Below, one piece after another: positions 23,979-31,333 of a DNA stretch of 55,481 nucleotides. The notes under the pieces were generated by a model. It ran no database searches. It worked only from the letters and a program-made list of their open reading frames with translations, and had not been told where the DNA came from. Source of the stretch: DATHBD01 sp035296325 (GTDB lineage Bacteria > Actinomycetota > Actinomycetes > Mycobacteriales > Micromonosporaceae); NCBI GenBank assembly GCA_035296325.1, contig DATHBD010000028.1, forward strand, positions 1 to 55,481. The letters are read 5' to 3'. The stretch's first letter is position 1. Every line of letters begins with the position of its first letter. The position numbers were made by a program, and so were the translations under genes.

Positions 23979-25370
23979 TCAGTCGGAGACCCCGCCGCGG
24001 CGGATCACATCCCGGTACCAGATCGCACTGTCCTTGGGGATGCGCTGCTGCGTCTCGTAGTCCACGTACACCAGGCCAAATCGCTTCTGGTAACCCTCTG
24101 CCCACTCGAAGTTGTCGAGCAGGGACCACGCCAGGTAGCCGCGTAGGTCCACTCCGGCGGCTATTGCGTCGTGCGCGGCCCGCAGATGTCCGTCGAGGTA
24201 GGCGATCCGATCGGGATCGGGGACCCGGTCGCCGTCGGGGTCCGGCTTGTCGTCGAACGCCGCACCGTTTTCGGTGATCATGAGCGGCACGCCGGGGTAG
24301 TCCCGGGCCAGCCGGGTGAGCAGTTCGGTGAGGCCGCTCGGTTCGATCGGCCACCCCATCGCGGTCACCGCGATCGGCGCGTCCCGGGACGAGCGCGTCG
24401 CCGGGTCCAGGAACGCGACGTCCTGCGCCCCGGGGAAGTTCGGTCCAGCGTCGGCGCCGGGGACGCTGCGCACGTGCTGGGGACTGTAGTAGTTCACGCC
24501 GAGCAGATCGATTGGCGCGGCGATGTGGGCGGCGTCCCCGTCCAGGACGAAGGAGAAGTCGGTGATGTCCCGGAGGTCGGCCACGACGTCGGCCGGGTAC
24601 GACCCGCGCAGCACCGGGTCCAGGAACAGGCGGTTGTGTACCCCGTCAAGTTTCCGGACCGCCTCGGCATCGGCCCCCTGGGGGTCGGGCGCCCGCACCG
24701 ACGCCAGGTTCAGGGTCAGCATGATCTGCTCGGCGCCGGCAGAGCGGAGCGTTTCCGTGGCCAGCCCGTGCCCCAGCAGCAGGTGGTGGGTCGCGGCGAG
24801 GGCCGCCGCCTGGTCGGTGCGTCCGGGGGCGTGGATGCCGCTGGCGTACCCGAGGAAGGCCGCGCACCACGGCTCGTTCAGCGTGGTCCATGTGCGCACC
24901 CGGTCGCCCAGACGGCCGTACATCAGAGCGGCGTACTCGGCGAAGCGCTCCGACGTCTCCCGCACGGTCCAACCGCCGGCGTCTTCCAGCGCCTGGGGCA
25001 GATCCCAGTGGTAGAGCGTGGCGTAGGGCGCGATGTTGCGGGCCAGGAGTGCGTCCACCAGCCGGTCGTAGAAGTCCATGCCGGCCTCGACGGCCGGGCC
25101 GGTGCCGTTCGGCTGGATCCGCGGCCAGGCGATGGAGAACCGGTACGCGGCGAGATTGAGGCCCGCCATCAGGTCGATGTCGTCGGCGTACCGGTGGTAG
25201 TGGTCACACGCCACGTCGCCGGTGTCGCCACCGGCCACGCGGCCCGGAGTGTGGCTGAAGGTGTCCCAGATGGACCGACCGCGGCCGCCCTCGTTGACCG
25301 CACCCTCGATCTGATACGACGCGGTGGCGGCACCCCACACGAACTCTGCTGGAAATCGATAGCTCGTCAC
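23979..25370 (-). CDS. GH1 beta-glucosidase
   Basis: A 463-residue cytoplasmic TIM-barrel enzyme hydrolysing beta-glucosides such as cellobiose. It opens with the GH1 signature FVWGAATASYQIEGAVNEGG. The acid/base is Glu166 in TLNEPW and the nucleophile Glu367 in MITENGAAFDD; GVNYYSP and WSLLDNFEWAEGY shape the glucose site. The GTG at 25370 after AAGGATGACGAC is the best start. There is no signal peptide, so the substrate must be imported. It is divergent from the 6-phosphogluconate dehydrogenase with about 140 bp between them. No clear CebR-type operator is visible in that gap. Confidence 0.95.
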   Translation of the reverse strand: MTSYRFPAEFVWGAATASYQIEGAVNEGGRGRSIWDTFSHTPGRVAGGDTGDVACDHYHRYADDIDLMAGLNLAAYRFSIAWPRIQPNGTGPAVEAGMDFYDRLVDALLARNIAPYATLYHWDLPQALEDAGGWTVRETSERFAEYAALMYGRLGDRVRTWTTLNEPWCAAFLGYASGIHAPGRTDQAAALAATHHLLLGHGLATETLRSAGAEQIMLTLNLASVRAPDPQGADAEAVRKLDGVHNRLFLDPVLRGSYPADVVADLRDITDFSFVLDGDAAHIAAPIDLLGVNYYSPQHVRSVPGADAGPNFPGAQDVAFLDPATRSSRDAPIAVTAMGWPIEPSGLTELLTRLARDYPGVPLMITENGAAFDDKPDPDGDRVPDPDRIAYLDGHLRAAHDAIAAGVDLRGYLAWSLLDNFEWAEGYQKRFGLVYVDYETQQRIPKDSAIWYRDVIRRGGVSD

Positions 25371-25510
25371 GTCGTCATCCTTGCAGCGCGGGCCGCCGGG
25401 CGCAGCGGGACCCGACGTGCGGCCGGTGCGGCGCATCGGGAGGCCATGGGCGCCGCAGTCCGGGCGGGGTGACATCATCGGGGTGGAGAGACCGTGGCGA
25501 AGGGATGATC

Positions 25511-26947
25511 ATGACAGATTCGGCCCAAATTGGCGTGACCGGCCTGGCGGTGATGGGCCGCAACCTGGCGCGCAACCTGGCCCGGCACGGGCACGCCGTG
25601 GCCCTCCACAACCGGTCCACAGCCAAGACGAAGGCACTGGTCGAAGAGTTCGGCCACGAGGGCACGTTCCTGCCCGCGGAGACCGCCGAGCAGTTCGTGG
25701 CATCGCTGGAGCGCCCCCGCCGGGTCGTCATCATGGTCAAGGCCGGCGCGCCGACCGACGCGGTGATCGACGAGTTCGCCCCGCTGCTGGAGCCGGGCGA
25801 CATGATCGTGGACGGCGGCAACGCCCACTTCGTGGACACCCGTCGTCGGGAGGCGGCGCTGCGCGAGCGCGGTCTGCACTTCGTCGGCACCGGCGTCTCC
25901 GGTGGTGAGGAAGGGGCGCTGCACGGGCCGAGCATCATGCCGGGTGGCTCCGCCGAGTCGTACGAGGCGCTCGGGCCGCTGCTGGAGGACATCTCCGCGA
26001 AGGTCGACGGGACGCCCTGCTGCACCCACGTCGGTCCGGACGGGGCCGGGCACTTCGTGAAGATGGTGCACAACGGCATCGAGTACGCGGACATGCAGTT
26101 GATCGCGGAGGCGTACGACCTGCTCCGCAACGCCGCCGGACTGGCACCGGCCGAGATCGCGGAGGTCTTCCGGGGCTGGAACAGCGGCCGGCTGGAGTCG
26201 TACCTGATCGAGATCACCGCCGACGTGCTGGCGCACACCGACGCGGCCACCGGCAAGGCGTTCGTCGATGTGGTGCAGGACCAGGCCGAGCAGAAGGGCA
26301 CCGGGCGTTGGACGGTGCAGATCGCTCTGGACCTCGGCGTTCCGGTCAGCGGGATCGCCGAGGCCGTGTTCGCGCGGTCGTTGTCCGGCAGTGCCGGGCT
26401 CCGGGAGAGTGTGCGTGGGCTGCCCGGTCCCCGTCCGCGCCGACTGGACGCCGCTGCGGCGGATGCGCTCGTGCGGGACGTGGAGCAGGCGCTGTACGCA
26501 TCCAAGATCGTCGCGTATGCGCAGGGCTTCAACCAGATCCAGGCCGGCAGTGCCGAATACAACTGGGACATCGACGCCGGGGCGATGGCGACCATCTGGC
26601 GCGGCGGCTGCATCATCCGGGCCCGCTTCCTCGACCGCATCCGCGCGGCGTACGACGAGCGCCAGGACCTGCCGAGCCTGCTCATCGACGAGCACTTCGT
26701 GGAGGCGCTGGGTGGCGCGCAGGATGGCTGGCGCCGGATGGTCTCCACCGCGGCGGACCTGGGTGTCCCGGCGCCGGGGTTCGCCACCGCGCTCGCCTAC
26801 TACGACGGGATCCGGGCCGAGCGCCTGCCGGCCGCGCTGGTCCAGGGCCAGCGGGACTTCTTCGGCGCGCACACCTACCGGCGGGTGGACCGCGACGGTA
26901 GCTTCCACACGCTCTGGGGCGGCGACCGCAGCGAGGTGCAGGGCTAG
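25511..26947 (+). CDS. gnd: 6-phosphogluconate dehydrogenase, decarboxylating (NADP, long form)
   Basis: A 478-residue enzyme converting 6-phosphogluconate to ribulose 5-phosphate, CO2 and NADPH. The N-terminal Rossmann motif is GVTGLAVMGRNLARN; the substrate motif VSGGEEGALHGPSIMPGG and catalytic HFVKMVHNGIEYADMQLI follow; the C-terminal signature QRDFFGAHTYRR is complete. The length fits the GndA type rather than the 300-residue actinomycete form. AAGGG at 25500-25504 favours ATG 25511 over ATG 25505. Its last 4 bp overlap the convergent PAP2 gene. It links sugar catabolism here to the pentose-phosphate pathway. Confidence 0.96.
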   Translation: MTDSAQIGVTGLAVMGRNLARNLARHGHAVALHNRSTAKTKALVEEFGHEGTFLPAETAEQFVASLERPRRVVIMVKAGAPTDAVIDEFAPLLEPGDMIVDGGNAHFVDTRRREAALRERGLHFVGTGVSGGEEGALHGPSIMPGGSAESYEALGPLLEDISAKVDGTPCCTHVGPDGAGHFVKMVHNGIEYADMQLIAEAYDLLRNAAGLAPAEIAEVFRGWNSGRLESYLIEITADVLAHTDAATGKAFVDVVQDQAEQKGTGRWTVQIALDLGVPVSGIAEAVFARSLSGSAGLRESVRGLPGPRPRRLDAAAADALVRDVEQALYASKIVAYAQGFNQIQAGSAEYNWDIDAGAMATIWRGGCIIRARFLDRIRAAYDERQDLPSLLIDEHFVEALGGAQDGWRRMVSTAADLGVPAPGFATALAYYDGIRAERLPAALVQGQRDFFGAHTYRRVDRDGSFHTLWGGDRSEVQG

Positions 26948-27717
26948 CCGACACGACCGCGCGGCGGGTGCCGGGATGAAACTTCCGGCACCCGCCGCCA
27001 ACGTGCCAGGCGGTCCCGGGCGGCCAGGCGGGCGTCGTTGAACGCCACCACGGCCGTCAGCGCCGAGGCGAGCCACACCGCGCCGATGAGGAGGCCGCCA
27101 ATGACATCGGTGAGCCAGTGCACACCGAGGTACAGGCGGGAGAAGCCGACCAGCATCGCGATTGCGGCGGCGCCGGCCCACACGGCGGGCCGGCACCGCG
27201 CCGGCAGCCGCTGGCCGATGAGGTAGGCCAACGCACCGTAGGCGGCGACCGCCTGGCCGGTGTGCCCAGATGGAAAGGCGTATCCGTTGGCAGTGGCGAT
27301 GACGTCGGTCAGCGTCGGACGCGGTCGGGCGATCAGCACCTTGACCGCGTTCACCAGCAGGCTGGTCCCCACCGTCACCGTCACGACGAACGCGACGGTG
27401 CGCGCCCGCCCCCACGGCCGCGGCAGCAGCAGTGCCACGGCCACGACCAGTGGTACGGCGAGCCAGAACCCGCCCAGCATGGTCACCGCGCGCATGGTCG
27501 CGGTCAACCACCCGGTCCGATGATCAACCAGCCATGCGGTGACCGCGCTGTCGCGGGCGGTCAGGTCGTCCCGCTCGATCACGTTGTCGGCGACGTGGCC
27601 GAAAGCCCACCCGCCGATCAGCACCAGCGCCATGCCGACAGTCAACGGCAGGCCAAGCGCCTCGCCCGGAGTCAACCGGCGGCCGGTCCAGCCCTGCAGG
27701 CGACGTTGAGCCGACAT
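26944..27717 (-). CDS. PAP2-family membrane phosphatase
   Basis: A 257-residue membrane protein with about six helices and the full acid-phosphatase signature: KVLIARPRP (KX6RP), PSGHTG and SRLYLGVHWLTD (SRX5HX3D). Such proteins dephosphorylate lipid phosphates (undecaprenyl-PP, phosphatidate or PGP). ATG 27717 begins just before the first basic/hydrophobic segment; the longer frame upstream lacks protein-like features. The end overlaps the gnd gene by 4 bp. No neighbour narrows the substrate. Confidence 0.92.
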   Translation of the reverse strand: MSAQRRLQGWTGRRLTPGEALGLPLTVGMALVLIGGWAFGHVADNVIERDDLTARDSAVTAWLVDHRTGWLTATMRAVTMLGGFWLAVPLVVAVALLLPRPWGRARTVAFVVTVTVGTSLLVNAVKVLIARPRPTLTDVIATANGYAFPSGHTGQAVAAYGALAYLIGQRLPARCRPAVWAGAAAIAMLVGFSRLYLGVHWLTDVIGGLLIGAVWLASALTAVVAFNDARLAARDRLARWRRVPEVSSRHPPRGRVG

Positions 27718-27949
27718 GGAGCCAAGATTAGCCGCCGCTGGCGGACCCGCACGGCACCGGCGCATCAGCTCACGAATCGACGCAACGCCCGTCCCTCGGG
27801 CCGGCCGGTGCTGGCGGCGCACGCCATGGTGGGTGCGCACCGGTCGTTCCCGATCGTTGGACAACTGGTCAGGATTGCGCCAGTTTCCTGCGGAACCCGC
27901 CGCCGACGTGTTACATGGTCTCCGGTGCCGGCGAAAGGTCAGAACGTTG

Positions 27950-27975
27950 GGAACATACCTGTTGCCGTCGGCGTT
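27950..27975 (+). promoter_or_regulatory. Candidate stress-sigma (GGAAC-N18-GTT) promoter of the DUF4193 gene
   Basis: GGAAC at 27950-27954 (preceded by G) is followed after exactly 18 nt by GTT at 27973-27975, matching the -35/-10 spacing known for sigma-R/sigma-H-type actinobacterial promoters. The start codon is 38 nt further on. Confidence 0.4.
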
Positions 27976-28013
27976 CGTTACACCACTACACCGAGCCGGG
28001 GAGGGTGACACCA

Positions 28014-28316
28014 ATGACCAGCAGTACTGACTACGACGCACCACGCCGCCCTGCGGTCGAGCTCGACGAGGACAGCCTCGAGGAGCTCAAGTCCCGTCGT
28101 GCGGCAGCGCAGTCGCCGACGGTCGATCTTGACGAAGCCGAGGCAGCGGAGAGTTTCGAGCTGCCCGGTGCTGATTTGTCCGACGAGGAGCTCACGGTCG
28201 CCGTCGTGCCGATGCGTGGCGACGAGTTCCGATGCTCCAGGTGTTTCCTGGTGCATCACCGTAGTCAACTCGCGGGGGAGCGGGACGGGCAGGCAATCTG
28301 CCGGGAGTGCGGCTGA
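28014..28316 (+). CDS. DUF4193-family zinc-ribbon protein
   Basis: A 100-residue acidic protein. The N-terminal two thirds are charged and low in structure (ELDEDSLEELKSRRAAAQ; DLDEAEAAESFELPGADLS). The C-terminus has a CxxC...CxxC zinc ribbon: CSRCFLVHHRSQL then CRECG. This layout and length are those of DUF4193, a small protein of high-GC actinobacteria of unknown role, possibly binding RNA polymerase or nucleic acid through the ribbon. GGGGAGGG before ATG 28014 fixes the start. A strong hairpin terminator follows. Confidence 0.88.
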   Translation: MTSSTDYDAPRRPAVELDEDSLEELKSRRAAAQSPTVDLDEAEAAESFELPGADLSDEELTVAVVPMRGDEFRCSRCFLVHHRSQLAGERDGQAICRECG

Positions 28317-28372
28317 CGGCGAGCGATCGCTGGCGGGACAGTCACACCGAAACCGGCTTCCATCCGCAACGC

Positions 28373-28405
28373 TGCGCTGCCCGGGTCGACGACCCGGGCA
28401 GCGCA
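28373..28405 (+). terminator. Terminator after the DUF4193 gene
   Basis: A 15-bp perfect stem (28373-28387 with 28391-28405) and 3-nt loop; the arms extend a further 7 bp outward (GCAACGC / GCGTTGC) with a small bulge. It lies 57 nt after the stop and ahead of the VOC gene start. Confidence 0.8.
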
Positions 28406-28444
28406 TTGCGTTGCGCCTCGACGGCACGCCGCTCAGGCGCGGGG

Positions 28445-28816
28445 GTGAACGAGACCGTGGAAATTCTGGGACTCATCTTTGCGGGCACCGCGACGGACCG
28501 GCGTGCCGCGATGGCCGACTTCCTGGCTGGCACGCTCGGCCTGCACCGCGTGCCCGACTCCGGTTCCGACGGCACCGACATGTTCCTGCTGCCGGACGGG
28601 GCGCGCTTCGCCGTCACCGGCGAACGCGCGGAGGGCAGCGGCACGTCGCGAACCATCGGGTTCCAGGTCGCAGATCTGGACCGCGCGGTGGGCGAACTGC
28701 GGGCCGCGGGTGTCGAGGTCGACGAGCCCGCGCAGAACGACCGGCACCGCTACGCCCATTTCACGGCACCCGACGGCAAACTGTATGAGCTCGTGGAGGA
28801 GCGCCTGCCGCGGTAG
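28445..28816 (+). CDS. VOC (glyoxalase/bleomycin-resistance-like) family protein
   Basis: About 123 residues in one beta-alpha-beta-beta-beta repeat pair: VEILGLIFAGTATDR, AMADFLAGTLGL, FQVADLDRAVGELRAAGVEV and YAHFTAPDGKLYELVEE. The final Glu in YELVEE is the usual metal-ligand position. Substrate unknown. The start is uncertain: GTG 28445 is chosen because the frame upstream runs through the terminator hairpin; the ribosome site (GCGGGGG) is weak. Confidence 0.8.
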   Translation: MNETVEILGLIFAGTATDRRAAMADFLAGTLGLHRVPDSGSDGTDMFLLPDGARFAVTGERAEGSGTSRTIGFQVADLDRAVGELRAAGVEVDEPAQNDRHRYAHFTAPDGKLYELVEERLPR

Positions 28817-28868
28817 CCGCGGTGGCGGGTGCCTCGCGTTGCCGTTCCGGGTGGGGCGGCAGCGTGCG

Positions 28869-28874
28869 TACCAT
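28869..28874 (+). promoter_or_regulatory. Possible -10 for leaderless methionine aminopeptidase mRNA
   Basis: TACCAT lies 8 nt before ATG 28883 and no Shine-Dalgarno sequence is present, so transcription may begin at or next to the start codon. No clear -35 was found. Confidence 0.35.
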
Positions 28875-28882
28875 ACCAACCC

Positions 28883-29650
28883 ATGGTCGTACTGAGGTCC
28901 GCTGCGGAGATCGCAACGATGCGGGAGGCCGGCCGGGTGGTGGCCGACACGCTTGCCGCGGTGGCCACCGCCGCGCGGGCCGGCGTGTCCCTGGCCGAAC
29001 TCGATCGACTGGCCGCCGATGTGATCGCCGGCGCGGGCGCGAAGCCGTCGTTCCTGCACTACCACCCGTCCTGGTCCCCGACGCCGTACCCGGCGGTGCT
29101 GTGCCTTTCGGTCAACGAGGCGGTGGTCCACGGCATCCCGGACAGCCGGGTGCTGGCCGACGGCGACCTGCTGTCCATCGACTGCGGGGCGCACGTCAAC
29201 GGGTACCACGGCGACGCCGCGATCACGGTGGCCGTCGGCGAGATCGACGAGCCCGCCCAGCGTCTCACCGACACCACTTCGCGCGCGCTGGCGGCGGGTA
29301 TCGCCAATGCCCGGGTCGGCGCGCGGATGGGCGACATCTCCTCCGCCATCGAAGCCGTCGCCCGGGAAGCCGGGTACGGCCTGCCGGTCGGCCTCGGTGG
29401 CCACGGCATCGGGACCGCGATGCACGAGGACCCGCCCGTGCCCAACACCGGTCGTCCCCACCGCGGCATGGTGCTCCAGGAGGGCCTGGTCATCGCGATC
29501 GAGCCGATGCTGCTGGAAGGCGGCGGCAGCCGGTGCCGCACCCGCCCGGACGGGTGGACGATCGTCACCGCTGACGGCAGTCGTGCCGCCCACGCCGAAC
29601 ACACCGTGGCAATCACGGCCGACGGTCCGGTGATCCTCACCGTGCCGTGA
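28883..29650 (+). CDS. map: Type I methionine aminopeptidase
   Basis: A 255-residue metalloprotease removing the initiator Met from nascent proteins. Pita-bread fold with all five metal ligands: Asp100, Asp111, His174, Glu207 and Glu239, plus His83 and His181 for substrate. VNEAVVHGIPD, GLGGHGIGTAMHEDPPVPN and GLVIAIEPML are diagnostic. It lacks the N-terminal zinc extension of longer actinobacterial paralogues, so it may be a second copy. ATG 28883 begins at the conserved helix; there is no ribosome site. Confidence 0.95.
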   Translation: MVVLRSAAEIATMREAGRVVADTLAAVATAARAGVSLAELDRLAADVIAGAGAKPSFLHYHPSWSPTPYPAVLCLSVNEAVVHGIPDSRVLADGDLLSIDCGAHVNGYHGDAAITVAVGEIDEPAQRLTDTTSRALAAGIANARVGARMGDISSAIEAVAREAGYGLPVGLGGHGIGTAMHEDPPVPNTGRPHRGMVLQEGLVIAIEPMLLEGGGSRCRTRPDGWTIVTADGSRAAHAEHTVAITADGPVILTVP

Positions 29651-29741
29651 CCCGGCAACGCCGGCGGCGCGCTGTCGGCTGCCGGAGCCGGGCTGCCCGG
29701 GCTCCGCGGCGACTGTCGTACGCCGGTCGTACCGTGGGCTG

Positions 29742-30858
29742 GTGAGAACGTCCATGACGCGGGCGGAGGTGCTGCGCTTCCGGGCCCGCGCCCAGCAGCT
29801 GGATCGGGCCGCCGGCGTGCTTGCCGACACCGCCGTGCTCGACCTGGGCGTGCAGGACACCGGCCCCGACGGGGGACTGTGGGCGTTGGCCATCCGCGGC
29901 GTGGACGTGACAGCGCTGTCCGGCCCGGAGGCGGCGGGCCGGGAGCTGGCGACGGTGTGGACCGTCCGTGGTGCGCCACACCTGTACCGGCGCGAGGATC
30001 TCCCCGCGGTCGCCGCGGGCGGTCGAGCCGTTCTCCGACGCGGACGCCGGCAAGCGGATCTATGACGCGGCGAAACCGCTGCGGGCCGCCGGCATCACAA
30101 ACCTCGCCGCCCTGGACGCGGTGGCCGCGACGATGCGGTCGGTGGTGACGCAGCCGTTGGTCAAGGGCGAGGTGTCCGGCCGGGTGGCGGCCGTGATGGA
30201 CCCGCCGTATCTGCGCTTCTGCCGACCATGCAACGCCACCCACCTGCACGAGATGCCGTTCCGCCTGGCGGCGCTGCGGGCCGGGCTCGAGTTGCGGGCC
30301 GGCACCTCGCCGCCGGTGTTGGAGCCGATCCCCGGTTTCGCACGCACCGACGCTGTGCCGGAGCGGTTCGATGTCGTCCGTGGTTACCTCCGGCTGCTCG
30401 GGCCGGCGACCCCGAAGCACGTCGCCGACTACCTGGATGCTCCGTTGCGTGACGTCAAGGCGCGCTGGCCGTCCGACGCGTCCGAGGTGTCCGTCGATGG
30501 ACAGACCCGGTGGGTGCTGGCTGCCGAGGCCGACACCCTGGCCGGCTGGCCGGTGCCGCCGACCCGGCTGCTCGCGCCGTTCGACCTGTTTCTGCAGGCC
30601 AGAGACCGGCAGTTGCTCGTCGGCGACCCGGCACACGCCAAGGCGCTGTGGCCGGTGCTCGGCCGGCCCGGCGCCGTCCTCTCCGCCGGCGAGATCGCCG
30701 GCATGTGGCGGCCCCGGAAGGCGGGCCGGAAGCTGACCGTGGAGGTGACGTTGTGGGCGACGACCTCCGCCGCTGTCCGCAGGGCCATCGCGGAGCAGGC
30801 GGAACGGCTCGCCTTGTATCGGCGGTCGACCCTCACCGGCGTGGACTTCGTGACGTGA
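29742..30858 (+). pseudogene. Winged-helix DNA-binding domain (HTH_42/DUF1006-like) protein, frameshifted
   Basis: Two overlapping frames together give one protein of about 370 residues. Codons 29742-30015 read MRTSMTRAEVLRFRARAQQL to PHLYRREDLPAVAA; the match continues in the next frame from AVEPFSDADAGKRIYDA to LTGVDFVT at 30855. The join is at 30015-30020, where GCGGGCGG appears to contain one G too many (run at 30017-30019). The second half includes FCRPCNATHLHEMPFRLAALRAG and RLLAPFDLFLQARDRQLL, typical of the family. Because everything after the shift looks intact, this may be a sequencing error or a very recent mutation. Some relatives are DNA glycosylases (AlkX/YcaQ-like). Confidence 0.82.
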
Positions 30859-31333
30859 GCGATGCCCGCCAGGTCCGCCCCGGCGAGCGTTGATCGGGAA
30901 TTTTGGCTCATTCTTGGCGGCGGTAACCCGAGCGAGTGCCCTGCATAGTTGCGACCAGCGCGAATAGGGAACTGAACCGTTTTTGTCAATACCCGAGGCG
31001 ACCTTAGCGCCCGGCCCTCGCAGCGCGTGCTCACGACCTGCGGTCGCACCTCGCCAGGCAGCCGGATCGGCGGCGGCACCGCCGGCTGGTCGGTCAACAT
31101 CGTCACTTGACCGGTTCACTGATGGTCAACCTCTGCGCAGATATTGACGCCGATCGGGAGACGGAATAATGTCCACGAATTGTGGGGGCCGTCGCCGTGG
31201 CGCCGCCCGCAGACCGCCGTCGGCTTCGACGAATATCATCCGCGCGGACCTCGACCTCATGCTGCGTCGATCAATCCGCGCGTCTCGAGCGACCACGTGT
31301 GGTCGCGGTTCGCCACCGTTGGAGGTGCGTGTG
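30859..31333. other. 475-bp region upstream of the alpha-galactosidase
   Basis: No gene is evident; the open frame from 31169 into the GH27 gene has no ribosome site until 31321. The region is locally less GC-rich (30890-31000) and holds the half-site array at 31092-31129, so it is probably a promoter/operator region. Confidence 0.5.
31092..31129. promoter_or_regulatory. Alternating GGTCAA/TTGACC half-site array
   Basis: GGTCAA (31092-31097), TTGACC (31107-31112) and GGTCAA (31124-31129) form two overlapping inverted repeats with 9- and 11-nt spacers, about 205-240 bp before the alpha-galactosidase start. Candidate operator for a dimeric regulator; the middle element could double as a -35. 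Confidence 0.4.

Noticed and set aside
25475..27511. 678-codon minus-strand open frame opposite gnd
   Set aside because: High-GC shadow frame: the plus strand encodes a full 6-phosphogluconate dehydrogenase with all motifs, and the antisense product has no recognisable domain.
31169..31333. Upstream extension of the alpha-galactosidase
   Set aside because: The extension is Arg/Ser-rich, would hide the signal peptide, and lacks a ribosome site; GGAGGT at 31321 supports ATG 31334.
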